Positions 45,056 through 53,432 of a stretch of DNA of 64,000 nt are shown piece after piece. The stretch spans positions 558,001 to 622,000 of the forward strand of contig NZ_LR699554.1 in the NCBI RefSeq assembly GCF_902459535.1, given 5' to 3'. Made by a program: the position numbers and the translations under genes. The notes under the pieces were generated by a model, which did not search any database, was not told the DNA's origin, and worked only from the letters and a program-made list of their open reading frames with translations. The stretch comes from Paraburkholderia dioscoreae. Lineage in GTDB: Bacteria; Pseudomonadota; Gammaproteobacteria; Burkholderiales; Burkholderiaceae. The stretch's first letter is position 1; each line of letters begins with the position of its first letter.

Positions 45056-46177
45056 ATGGCCGGCAAGGTTCCTCTGTTTTCCATTGAAGCTTCAAATCGC
45101 GGTATCGACCTGACGGGTGCCTTTAATCGGGTAGCGAACAGTAACTGGTTCATTCTCGGTAATGAAGTGACAAACTTCGAGCGGGAATTCGCCGAGTATA
45201 TCGGCGTCGATAACTGCGTTTCACTCGCTAATGGAACCGACTCGCTGGAGCTCGCGTTACGGGCTCTGGATGTAACGCCTGAGCATTCCGTGGCACTCGT
45301 TGCAAACGCGGGCTTTTACGGCAGCACGGCGGTCAATGCGATCGGAGCCCACCCGCTTTACGCCGACGTCGATGCTTCGTCGCTGAACATGTCGCCGGCT
45401 GCTCTTCGCGACCTGCTTTCGCGCGAAAAGCCCAAGGCGATCGTCGTAACGCATCTGTACGGACAACTTGCCGCTATCGAAGAAATCGTAGCGATTGCCG
45501 CACAAGCTGGCGTTCCCGTCGTCGAAGATTGTGCGCAAGCTCATGGCGCGATGCGCGGAGGGCGTATTGCGGGAAGCTTTGGCGCCATCGGCTGTTTCAG
45601 TTTCTACCCGACAAAGAATCTGGGCGCACTGGGTGACGGCGGTGCAGCCGTATGCTCGGACCAGGCGCTCGCACAAAAGCTGAAGATGCTGCGCCAGTAC
45701 GGCTGGAACACCAAGTACAGCGTGGCACTGGCGGGCGGCCGCAATAGCCGCATGGACGAATTGCAGGCGGCGATCCTGCGCGAAAAATTGCCGCACCTGA
45801 ACGACTGGAATTCGCAACGTAGAGCCGTGGCGCGGCGATACAACGCCGCATTCAATGATCTGCCGGTTAAGGCCGCTTCATCCGTTGATGCGGATTACGT
45901 CGCCCACCTCTACGTCATTCGCGTGCGCAACCGTGATTCGTTCCGCGCGCATCTTGGCGAGCAGCAGATCGCAACGGAAGTGCATTATCCGATTCCCGAT
46001 CATTTGCAGGCCGTTTACACAGGCCGGTCCGTTTCACCCCGTCAACATTTGCCGGTGACGGAACAGAGCGCGGCCGAGATCGTCACGTTGCCGTGTTTTC
46101 CGGGAATGACGGAGGCACAGGTGGACCGTGTCATCGAATCTGTTTGTGCCTATTTCAAACGTGAGTGCGCGCAATGA
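45056..46177 (+). CDS. DegT/DnrJ/EryC1-type sugar aminotransferase
   Basis: A PLP enzyme that transfers an amino group to a nucleotide-linked keto-sugar (373 residues). The PLP lysine is in SFYPTKNLGALGDGGA, with VEDCAQAHGA and GWNTKYS as family motifs. A 3-ketosugar such as dTDP-3-oxo-6-deoxyhexose (FdtB/QdtB role) is likely, because a 3,4-ketoisomerase-like gene lies in the same cluster. GGAGG precedes the ATG. The stop overlaps the following methyltransferase start. Confidence 0.88.
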   Translation: MAGKVPLFSIEASNRGIDLTGAFNRVANSNWFILGNEVTNFEREFAEYIGVDNCVSLANGTDSLELALRALDVTPEHSVALVANAGFYGSTAVNAIGAHPLYADVDASSLNMSPAALRDLLSREKPKAIVVTHLYGQLAAIEEIVAIAAQAGVPVVEDCAQAHGAMRGGRIAGSFGAIGCFSFYPTKNLGALGDGGAAVCSDQALAQKLKMLRQYGWNTKYSVALAGGRNSRMDELQAAILREKLPHLNDWNSQRRAVARRYNAAFNDLPVKAASSVDADYVAHLYVIRVRNRDSFRAHLGEQQIATEVHYPIPDHLQAVYTGRSVSPRQHLPVTEQSAAEIVTLPCFPGMTEAQVDRVIESVCAYFKRECAQ

Positions 46178-46926
46178 ATCAACCAAAGAACCGCACATCG
46201 CAGATCGGCTTCGACGATTTCCGGCGGCTCGCGAGTGACGACTCGTTGTCGAAATACGAGCGGATCGGCTTTCCGGACGAATATCGTCAAGGCTTCGAGA
46301 GTCACATTTTCGCGGACATCGTCGGCAAACTCGACAACCTGCAACTTCGGGAACAGAACGTGCTGGATATCGGCCCGGGGTGTAGCGATCTTCCGGGCAT
46401 GCTGATCGGACTTTGCGAGAAGAACGGCCATTCCCTCACCTTGGTGGATAGCGAGGAAATGTTGCAGCAACTGGACGATCGGCCGTTCATCACGAAGGTT
46501 GCAGCACGTTATCCCGATTGTCCTGGCCTCATCGACGGACTCAGGGAGACTGCCAACGTCATTCTTTGCTATAGCGTTCTGCAATATATCGTGCTGGAGG
46601 CGCCATTCTTCCGCTTCCTCGACGATTCGCTTTCCTTGCTGGCGCCGGGAGGCCAGATGTTGATCGGCGACATACCGAATGTGTCCAGGCGCAAACGTTT
46701 CTTCTCCAGTGAAACGGGCGTCCGTTTCCATAAGGAGTTCATGCGCACGGACGACGATCCGGTCGTGAGCTTCAATCAGATCGAGCATGACCAGATCGAC
46801 GACTCGATCGTTTTCTCGATTCTCGGAAGGGCGCGATCCGCCGGCTTCGATGCCTACGTGCTGCCACAAGGGCGAGCGTTGCCTATGGCGAATCGCCGCG
46901 AAGACATTCTGATCCAACGACCGTAA
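46174..46926 (+). CDS. SAM-dependent methyltransferase
   Basis: A 250-residue class I methyltransferase. VLDIGPGCSDLPG is the SAM-binding motif I, LTLVDSEEML gives the acidic motif II and LLAPGGQMLIGD the post-motif region. It overlaps the aminotransferase gene by 4 nt. It may methylate the sugar or glycan product; the acceptor is not evident. Confidence 0.82.
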   Translation: MNQPKNRTSQIGFDDFRRLASDDSLSKYERIGFPDEYRQGFESHIFADIVGKLDNLQLREQNVLDIGPGCSDLPGMLIGLCEKNGHSLTLVDSEEMLQQLDDRPFITKVAARYPDCPGLIDGLRETANVILCYSVLQYIVLEAPFFRFLDDSLSLLAPGGQMLIGDIPNVSRRKRFFSSETGVRFHKEFMRTDDDPVVSFNQIEHDQIDDSIVFSILGRARSAGFDAYVLPQGRALPMANRREDILIQRP

Positions 46927-46937
46927 AAGCGACGCAA

Positions 46938-47618
46938 ATGGAAAAGACCCGGGATCTGGTTATCGTTGGCGACAGTGCATTCGCCGAAGTTGCCTACGAG
47001 TACTTCACGCACGATTCGGAGTACAACGTGGTCGCTTTCGCCGTTGAATCGGAATTCATGACGCGCGATCGCCTGTTCGATTTGCCGGTGGTGTCGCTTG
47101 AGCGGATCGAGGAGTTTTATCCGCCCGCGCAGGTGGACTTCTATGCGGCAATTGTCTATTCGCAACTGAACCGGCTTCGTGCTCGCCTTTATGAAACGTG
47201 CAAGGCAAAAGGCTACAAGCCCGCGAGCTATATCAGTTCCAAAGCGTTCGTGTGGCCGAACGTATCGATCGGCGAACATTGCTTTATTTTCGAAAACAAT
47301 ACCGTGCAGCCGTTTGTCCGCATAGAGGACAATGTCGTGCTCTGGAGCGGCAATCATATCGGGCATCACAGCAAGGTGGATAGTCACTGCTTCATCTCGT
47401 CGCAAGTCGTGATTTCCGGGTTTTGTACCGTAGGGCGTCACACCTTCATGGGCGTCAACTCCACGGTCAGCAATAACGTCAACATTGGCGAAAGCAACTG
47501 GATCGGCCCCGGCGTTTCGATTTCGAGCGACACGGAACCTGACAAGCTCTTCGGCGGCGTCAAGAGCGAACCCGCAAGAGTAAGCGCTCGCCGCTTCTTC
47601 AAAGTACGCGCGGATTAA
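46938..47618 (+). CDS. Left-handed beta-helix (hexapeptide) acyltransferase, NeuD/PglD-like
   Basis: 226 residues. The N-terminal small Rossmann part is RDLVIVGDSAFAEVAYEY, and the C-terminal repeats (about 95-200) show hexapeptide periodicity (VWPNVSIGEHCFI, NVVLWSGNHIGHHSKV, SQVVISGFCTVGRH). Members N-acetylate aminosugars, so this would acylate the amino group added by the aminotransferase. The catalytic His candidate is in NHIGHH. It starts 11 nt after the methyltransferase gene. Confidence 0.85.
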   Translation: MEKTRDLVIVGDSAFAEVAYEYFTHDSEYNVVAFAVESEFMTRDRLFDLPVVSLERIEEFYPPAQVDFYAAIVYSQLNRLRARLYETCKAKGYKPASYISSKAFVWPNVSIGEHCFIFENNTVQPFVRIEDNVVLWSGNHIGHHSKVDSHCFISSQVVISGFCTVGRHTFMGVNSTVSNNVNIGESNWIGPGVSISSDTEPDKLFGGVKSEPARVSARRFFKVRAD

Positions 47619-47621
47619 AAA

Positions 47622-48542
47622 ATGGAATGGAGAAAGCTGGGCGTCGTCTGGTGCCCGAACGGCGACCTTTGGTGGGCCCGATCTTATGCGTCGTGTCCGA
47701 CGCCGCTGTTTCTGGACGATGGAACATTGCGCATCTACGTGCAAGGGCGGGACGAAAAAGGTATTGGCCGCATCGGCTTCGTCGACGTTGATGCCGGTGA
47801 TCCAACACGCGTGCTTCGCGTATCGTCAGACCCTGTCCTTGACGTGGGGGTGCCGGGTGCCTTTGACGACAATGGCGTGTTCCAGACCTGCGTGCTCGCG
47901 CGGCCAGACGGCACTTTGGCGATGTACTACGTCGGCTTCGAGATTTGCCATCAAATCCGCTATCGTCTGCTGACCGGACTTGCCATTAGCCGCGATGGCG
48001 GCGAGACATTCCAGCGCCTTCGGGCCACGCCGATTCTGGAGAGATCGCCGGATGAACTGTATTTTCGATGCGGCCCTTTTGTGATGGCTGAAGGCGGCGT
48101 CTACCGTATGTGGTACATCGCAGGAAGCGAATGGGAGACGCTGGAAGGAAAAGCCATGCCGGTCTATGACCTGCGCTATCTGGAGTCCGAGGACGGGATC
48201 GTATGGCCCGACGCGGGAAGTCGCGTCTTTGAATTGAACCGCGATGTCGAGCACGGGGTGGGTCGTCCTTACATTGTCAGGAAGCGTGACGGCTACCAGA
48301 TGTTCTATAGCATCAGAAAGAAGCCGCCACTGGGCTACCGGATGGGCTATGCGGAATCGCCCGATGGCCTGCACTGGACTCGGATGGACGAACAACTGGG
48401 ACTGGATGTTTCCGCATCCGGCTGGGACAACGAGACGATTGAATACTCGGCGGTGGTCAATGTCGGGGACAAAACTTTCTGCTTTTACAACGGCAATGAC
48501 TTCGGCGGGACGGGTTTCGGTGTTGCGGAACTGATCAAGTGA
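47622..48542 (+). CDS. Five-bladed propeller protein, glycosidase-like
   Basis: 306 residues with repeated blade patterns (PTPLFLDDGTLRIYV, LAMYYVGFE, YRMWYIAG, YQMFYSIRKK, KTFCFYNGND) as in GH43/GH32/GH130-like propellers, and the phrase LAISRDGGETF typical of such proteins. There is no signal peptide, so it acts in the cytosol, and catalytic carboxylates cannot be assigned with confidence. Within this cluster a role in making or trimming the sugar is plausible. The stop overlaps the next start. Confidence 0.65.
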   Translation: MEWRKLGVVWCPNGDLWWARSYASCPTPLFLDDGTLRIYVQGRDEKGIGRIGFVDVDAGDPTRVLRVSSDPVLDVGVPGAFDDNGVFQTCVLARPDGTLAMYYVGFEICHQIRYRLLTGLAISRDGGETFQRLRATPILERSPDELYFRCGPFVMAEGGVYRMWYIAGSEWETLEGKAMPVYDLRYLESEDGIVWPDAGSRVFELNRDVEHGVGRPYIVRKRDGYQMFYSIRKKPPLGYRMGYAESPDGLHWTRMDEQLGLDVSASGWDNETIEYSAVVNVGDKTFCFYNGNDFGGTGFGVAELIK

Positions 48543-49489
48543 ACATCAATATCGTCGACTACAGCGCTGAACACGCACAAGCATGGGACGACTGGTGTCG
48601 CGAATGCGACAATGCAACGCTGCTGCACACGCGGCGCTTTCTGTCATACCACGGCGACCGGTTCGAAGACGCCTCCGTCCTGCTGATGAACGAAGAGCGT
48701 CTGGTGGGTCTGTTTCCAGCGGCGCGGGCAACCGGCGATCCGGATATCGTCGTGAGTCACCCGGGCACAACGTACGGCGGTATTGCCCACGCCGGGGGGC
48801 TTCATGGTCAGCGAATGATCGACGCGATCGGCGCGTTGAAGGATCACTATCGCAATCGTGGCATCCGCAGACTGATCTACAAAGTGGTCCCGTTTATCTA
48901 CGCGCGGGTTCCCTCGCAAGACGACGTGTATGCGCTCTTCCGTCATGGCGCGCAGCGTATCCGATGCGATCTGTCATGCACGATCGATCTGCAGCACCAG
49001 CGGCCCGTCAGCGAGCGTCGAAAGCGCGCGAGGCGTAAGGCATGCAAGGCCGTCTCGTTGCGCGCGTCTGTCGGCGATCTGCCTGCATTCTGGGCGGTTC
49101 TGACCGAAACGCTCGCGCGACGCCACGAGGCCGTTCCGGTTCACACGCTCGACGAAATAGCTCTGCTTGCGTCGCGCTTTCCCGATGAGATTCAGCTTCG
49201 CTGCGCGGTCATGGACGACAGGGTGGTCGCGGGCGTTCTGCTGTTCTGCTCGAAGAACGTGTGGCATGCCCAATATATTGCGTCCAGTGAGAGCAGCAAT
49301 GAGGTCAACGCGCTAGACGCGGTGTTCGGCGCCGCGATAGAAGAAGCCCGCGCTGGTGGAGCACGGTATTTCGACTTTGGAACGAGTAATGAATCGGCGG
49401 GCCAGGTACTGAACGACGGACTGTTCCGATTCAAGTCGGAATTTGGCGGCGGTGGAGTAGCCCACGAATATTACGAATTGGTGATTTGA
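48539..49489 (+). CDS. FemAB/GNAT-type acyltransferase-like protein
   Basis: A 316-residue protein with a double GNAT-like layout (BioF2/FemAB group): SHPGTTYGGIAHA in the first half, RRKRARRKACKA in the middle and DAVFGAAIEEARAGGARYFDFGTS near the end. Such enzymes transfer acyl or aminoacyl groups. The GTG at 48539 overlaps the preceding stop. It could acylate the glycan; the donor is unknown. Confidence 0.75.
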   Translation: MNINIVDYSAEHAQAWDDWCRECDNATLLHTRRFLSYHGDRFEDASVLLMNEERLVGLFPAARATGDPDIVVSHPGTTYGGIAHAGGLHGQRMIDAIGALKDHYRNRGIRRLIYKVVPFIYARVPSQDDVYALFRHGAQRIRCDLSCTIDLQHQRPVSERRKRARRKACKAVSLRASVGDLPAFWAVLTETLARRHEAVPVHTLDEIALLASRFPDEIQLRCAVMDDRVVAGVLLFCSKNVWHAQYIASSESSNEVNALDAVFGAAIEEARAGGARYFDFGTSNESAGQVLNDGLFRFKSEFGGGGVAHEYYELVI

Positions 49490-49493
49490 GATT

Positions 49494-50423
49494 GTGAGTC
49501 AGAAAAAAATATCCTTGATCGTTCCGGTGTATTTCAACGCCGGAAGCCTGCCCGACCTGTTTGCGCAGCTAGGCACGCTCGAACAGAGTCTGCTCGCCCG
49601 CGATATCCTGCTTGAGCTTATCTTTGTCGATGACGGCTCAAAAGATAATTCCTTGGAACTGCTCCTGAAATTCAAGAGCACCCGGCCTGCTACCACCGTC
49701 GTCAAGCTGACCCGTAACTTCGGAGCAGTTCACTGTTCAAAGACTGGTTTCCGCTTCGTGACGGGTGACGCATTCATCATCGTTGCTGCCGATCTGCAGG
49801 ATCCGCCCGGGCTGATCAATGAGATGGTTGATCGCTGGCTGGCTGGTTCCAAATTTGTTATTTGCGAGCGGGTAACCCGAGATGATCCAGTCGTGTCGAA
49901 GTTCTTCTCGCGTATTCACTATATATTGCTGCGGGCACTCGTCATTCGCGACTACCCCTACGGCGGATACGACATGGCGCTGATGGACAAGGCGCTGTTG
50001 CCGCACCTTCTGAACAGTTCGAAATCGGTTTTCACGCCGCTCCTTGCTTATTGGCTGGGCTACGAGCCCAGCGTCATTACCTATCACCGTCCGGCGCGCC
50101 GCCACGGGAAATCCGGTTGGACGTTTGCCAAGAAATTCTCAGCGTTTCTCGACATCATGCTGGGTTTCTCAATCACGCCAATCCGGGTGATTTCGGGCAT
50201 CGGCGCGGTTATCTCGGTGTGCAGTTTCGTCTACGGGCTGATCGTCGTGATCAACGCATTCCTTCACAACATTTCCGTTCCCGGATTTGCAACGATCGTC
50301 GCCCTGATTTCTTTCATGCTCGGGCTCGTGATTGTCATGCTCGGCTTGATCGGCGAGTACCTATGGCGGATTTTCGAAGAAACGAACCGGCGCCCGGAGA
50401 CGGTTATCGAGCAGGTCTGGTGA
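49494..50423 (+). CDS. GtrB-like family 2 glycosyltransferase (undecaprenyl-phosphate loading)
   Basis: 309 residues. The GT-A domain has ISLIVPVYFNAGSL, FVDDGSKDNS, NFGAVHCSKTGF and an acidic ADLQDPP motif, and two C-terminal membrane spans (about 235-290) follow. This is the layout of GtrB/ArnC-like enzymes, which load a sugar onto undecaprenyl phosphate on the cytosolic face. A GtrA-type flippase gene comes next, supporting the assignment. Confidence 0.88.
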   Translation: MSQKKISLIVPVYFNAGSLPDLFAQLGTLEQSLLARDILLELIFVDDGSKDNSLELLLKFKSTRPATTVVKLTRNFGAVHCSKTGFRFVTGDAFIIVAADLQDPPGLINEMVDRWLAGSKFVICERVTRDDPVVSKFFSRIHYILLRALVIRDYPYGGYDMALMDKALLPHLLNSSKSVFTPLLAYWLGYEPSVITYHRPARRHGKSGWTFAKKFSAFLDIMLGFSITPIRVISGIGAVISVCSFVYGLIVVINAFLHNISVPGFATIVALISFMLGLVIVMLGLIGEYLWRIFEETNRRPETVIEQVW

Positions 50424-50425
50424 CG

Positions 50426-50779
50426 ATGCGGTTCAAGCGATTCCTGGTGTCGGGCGCTGTCAATACGCTTGCCACCTATATTCTTTACCTGCTTTTGCTG
50501 GAGTTTCTTCCTTACACATGGGCCTACACAATCACGTACGCGGCCGGTATCGCGCTTGGTTATCTGCTAAGTGCCAAATGGGTTTTCAAAAAAGACCTGA
50601 GCGTGCGGACCGCCGCGTCATATCCGCTGGTCTATCTGATCAACTACGCGATTGGGATAGGTATATTGAAGCTTTGCGTACGTGTGCTACACGTTCCGGC
50701 GCAGGTCGCGCCACTTATCGTTATTTGTGTGACCGTTCCCGTGATGTTCATTCTCACCCGCGCAATCTTTCGTGAATAG
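50426..50779 (+). CDS. GtrA-like flippase
   Basis: 117 residues with four hydrophobic spans, beginning MRFKRFLVSGAVNTLATY and containing ALGYLLSAKWVF, the GtrA-family core. It is thought to move undecaprenyl-phosphate sugars across the membrane. An in-frame GTG at 50420 overlapping the GtrB stop is an alternative start. It sits directly after the GtrB-like gene and before a membrane glycosyltransferase, the classic three-part order apart from the inserted sugar-isomerase gene. Confidence 0.88.
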   Translation: MRFKRFLVSGAVNTLATYILYLLLLEFLPYTWAYTITYAAGIALGYLLSAKWVFKKDLSVRTAASYPLVYLINYAIGIGILKLCVRVLHVPAQVAPLIVICVTVPVMFILTRAIFRE

Positions 50780-51222
50780 GCCCATGAACAAGCTGCCCAC
50801 CATTGCCGACTGCAAGCTATACGACCTGCCGAAGATCACCGATCCACGAGGCAACCTCACGTTTATCGAAGGCGATAGACACGTGCCATTCGCGATCCAG
50901 CGTGTTTTCTACCTGTACGATGTTCCCACTGGCGAAAGCCGTGGCGCACATGCGCACCATGCGCTGAATCAGTTGGTCATCTGCCTCTCAGGCAGCTTCG
51001 ACGTCGAGGTTGACGACGGCCAGAACCGCACGCGTATCCATTTGAATCGACCGTGGAAGGGCCTGCATGTACCCCCCGCTGATCTGGGCGGCAGAGGTGA
51101 ATTTCGACCCGGGCTCGGTCGCGCTGGTTCTCGCGTCGGATAACTTCAACGAAGCGGACTATATCCGGGACTACGATGACTATCTGGCGTTGATGAAAGA
51201 CCTGACGCAAAAGCAGGTTTGA
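50772..51222 (+). pseudogene. FdtA/QdtA-like dTDP-sugar 3,4-ketoisomerase, frameshifted at a C6 tract
   Basis: A cupin of the WxcM/FdtA type: DPRGNLTFIEGDRHVPFAIQRVFY, GAHAHHALNQ (metal or catalytic His) and FDVEVDDGQNRTRI. After LHVPP the frame runs into six C (51072-51077) and gives unrelated residues with a stop at 51143. With one C fewer the protein would continue as LIWAAEVNFDPGSVALVLAS and end at 51222 as expected. The start is GTG 50772 or ATG 50784. It is either a real slip, a phase-variable site or a base-call error. Confidence 0.78.
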
Positions 51223-51226
51223 CTGA

Positions 51227-52801
51227 ATGGACCGCGTCGTAAGATTGACATCAGAGCCAAAATCGGAGACACACCGCCAGCGCATAGGCATGATCGCCGC
51301 CGCTTTGTTCGTCGTGCTCGTTATTGTTGTGTTGCGGCTGGCGGTAATCGGGGGCTATCCATCCACGGATGAAGGCATCTACGAATACTACGCGCTGATT
51401 ATCCATGACCGGTTATCGCAAGACCTGCGTCTTCCGAATGACGGAATGTTGATGCTATACCCGCTAATAACGTCTTTCGTCTACTCGCTCAAAGTCAACC
51501 CAATTTTTGCCTTGCGACTGATTGATATTGTTCCGGACGCGTTGGCCGCTGTCCTGATGCTGCGAATATCGGTCCGCCTAAGTGGAAGCCTGATAGCGAG
51601 CACGCTCATCACCACGCTGTTTTTTGTGCTGCTGAACCACCCAACATTCATCCAGTATGGATTCAAGAACAGCTTCTTCATAGCGCTCTGCCCGTTGCTA
51701 TACGCGGTGATCCTGTTCTTGTCCGGGCAGCAAACCAGTTCAGGCAGATTTTTTGCAATGGGAGTACTCGTCGCGCTCGGCGTACTCCTGCGAGAAACGC
51801 TACTTCTGTTCGCTGTGTTAGGGGCGGTCTCCATCTTCGCGGTGCGGGGTACTCGCGGGCTGAAGTACTTTATTGCAGGCGGATTGGCCACGGGATCTCT
51901 CATACTTATCGTCGCAATCGCCTTGCGAAGCTCTGGTGGCGTATCCAGCTTTGTATCCGGCTACGTTGACACCGGCGCCGTGTATGGAGCGTTTGGTGAT
52001 TTGCGATGGAAGCTCTTCAAGTCGAGCGGGCAACTCGCCGCGCAGGCAGCGGTCGCAGGGTTGGTCATGAGTCTGGCGGCAACGGTATGCATCGTCGTCG
52101 CGTCGATTCGCGGAAGAACGAAGGAATATCTCAAAACTTTCGTTTTTTGGGCGGCTGCCGCGTTGATTCCGCTCGTTGAACCGCTCTCGAAACTGGGTCT
52201 GCCTTACCATTTCTCATGGTCGCTGATCGGTCTGTGCGGTATCACGAGTCTGGGTTGGCGCGCCTGCCGTTTCAGTGGCCGGGTGCAAAAGCTCATTGGT
52301 AGCGGCGTGTGTATTGGCGTCTCCTTACTGCTCGTATGGCCCCAGCTTCAATTCCAGCGCAACCTTTTTTGGGGACTCACTTATCCCGCTTTCAAGGAGA
52401 CGCACGGGAAATATTGGGCCGACGAGTCGATTCAGCGTAGCAATTATCTGCTCATGGCCGATCAGATCAAACGCATTGCTCCCGCTAACGCCACGCTGAG
52501 TTCGAGTGCCGCAATGCTGATACTGTATCCGCTCACGGGTCTTCGTCCACCGTGTTACGGCGTCAGTAATCTGACCGTCACGGCTGTCACGCTGCATTTC
52601 AACGTCGAAGCCATGAGACGAGCCATCGAAAGTTGTCCGGCAGACGTGGTCGTAGTGACCCAGAGAGACTTGCCCGGTAGCTCGACCGTCGTGCAAGCGA
52701 TCCGCGAGCTCCCGCAGTATCGACGCGCCGGCACAGTTGATGTTTCGACTGAACGAGATTACGGAAACTCCAGCGCCGAGTTGTTCGTGCTCCAGCGTTG
52801 A
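51227..52801 (+). CDS. GT-C-type membrane glycosyltransferase (Gtr/ArnT-like)
   Basis: A 524-residue polytopic membrane protein with about ten or eleven hydrophobic spans. Near the N-terminus YPSTDEGIYEYYA gives an acidic pair in the first external loop, as in lipid-linked sugar transferases of the GT-C fold. The last 120 residues form a soluble domain. In gtr-type systems the third protein transfers the sugar from undecaprenyl phosphate to the acceptor glycan in the periplasm. The gene starts 4 nt after the ketoisomerase's true end. Confidence 0.78.
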   Translation: MDRVVRLTSEPKSETHRQRIGMIAAALFVVLVIVVLRLAVIGGYPSTDEGIYEYYALIIHDRLSQDLRLPNDGMLMLYPLITSFVYSLKVNPIFALRLIDIVPDALAAVLMLRISVRLSGSLIASTLITTLFFVLLNHPTFIQYGFKNSFFIALCPLLYAVILFLSGQQTSSGRFFAMGVLVALGVLLRETLLLFAVLGAVSIFAVRGTRGLKYFIAGGLATGSLILIVAIALRSSGGVSSFVSGYVDTGAVYGAFGDLRWKLFKSSGQLAAQAAVAGLVMSLAATVCIVVASIRGRTKEYLKTFVFWAAAALIPLVEPLSKLGLPYHFSWSLIGLCGITSLGWRACRFSGRVQKLIGSGVCIGVSLLLVWPQLQFQRNLFWGLTYPAFKETHGKYWADESIQRSNYLLMADQIKRIAPANATLSSSAAMLILYPLTGLRPPCYGVSNLTVTAVTLHFNVEAMRRAIESCPADVVVVTQRDLPGSSTVVQAIRELPQYRRAGTVDVSTERDYGNSSAELFVLQR

Positions 52802-53432
52802 CGCGAGTGAATGTGCCAAGGAGCACGCAACGGCACGCTGGCATTTCAGCCTAAGCCAATATCGCGTTCCGACCGTTGGCACGTCGTCGCGCTTGTTGCA
52901 TCGACTGGCTCGGACGGAGCAGCGAATGCAACACCAACGTCCGTGTAGCGAGCCGGAATACCTGAAGATCAAACCCCCGGAGAGCTGTCCCCTAAAGATA
53001 GATGCCGACGTGCAATAGCTGAAACCGCGACGCAAACTGGCGGATAACGGTTGCGATCACAACCGTCAGATAAATCGATATCCTCACAGCAATTAGGTGT
53101 ATAAGAGATCCATTGATCCCTCACGGGAGATGCAGCGGCACCCCGGGAGAGTAAAGCGCAAGATGTCCTCTCGGTATTTTTTCCCTTCTGGCCGCGCAAG
53201 CATTACCAATATGTAGTTCTCTATTACCGGCGCATTTCGCGGCCGGTCCGATTCTTCCAGGATCAGTTCGGGTATGTGGTTGCCCCGGTCCTCGGTATGT
53301 CCTCAGCGCCACACGCAAACCGAACTTATTTTAAGCGGCACCGAATTCCCGGCGCTGCGGACCGACTATGCAAAAGCGAACCATGAAAAATCTTGAATAT
53401 AAAGCGGCTTTGTCGTCGCACCGGGGTTGCAA
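52802..53432. other. Long intergenic region with a possible 17-codon leader ORF
   Basis: About 630 bp, lower in GC, with no supported gene. At its end a 17-codon frame (53383-53436, MKNLEYKAAL...) overlaps the next start as ATGA and could be a leader peptide for the lipoprotein gene, but no clear ribosome site supports it. I see no convincing terminator or insertion sequence. Confidence 0.35.

Noticed and set aside
52802..53300. An insertion-sequence end suggested by a GCTGTCCCCTAAAGA-like sequence
   Set aside because: No transposase fragment, matching inverted repeat or target duplication could be found around it.
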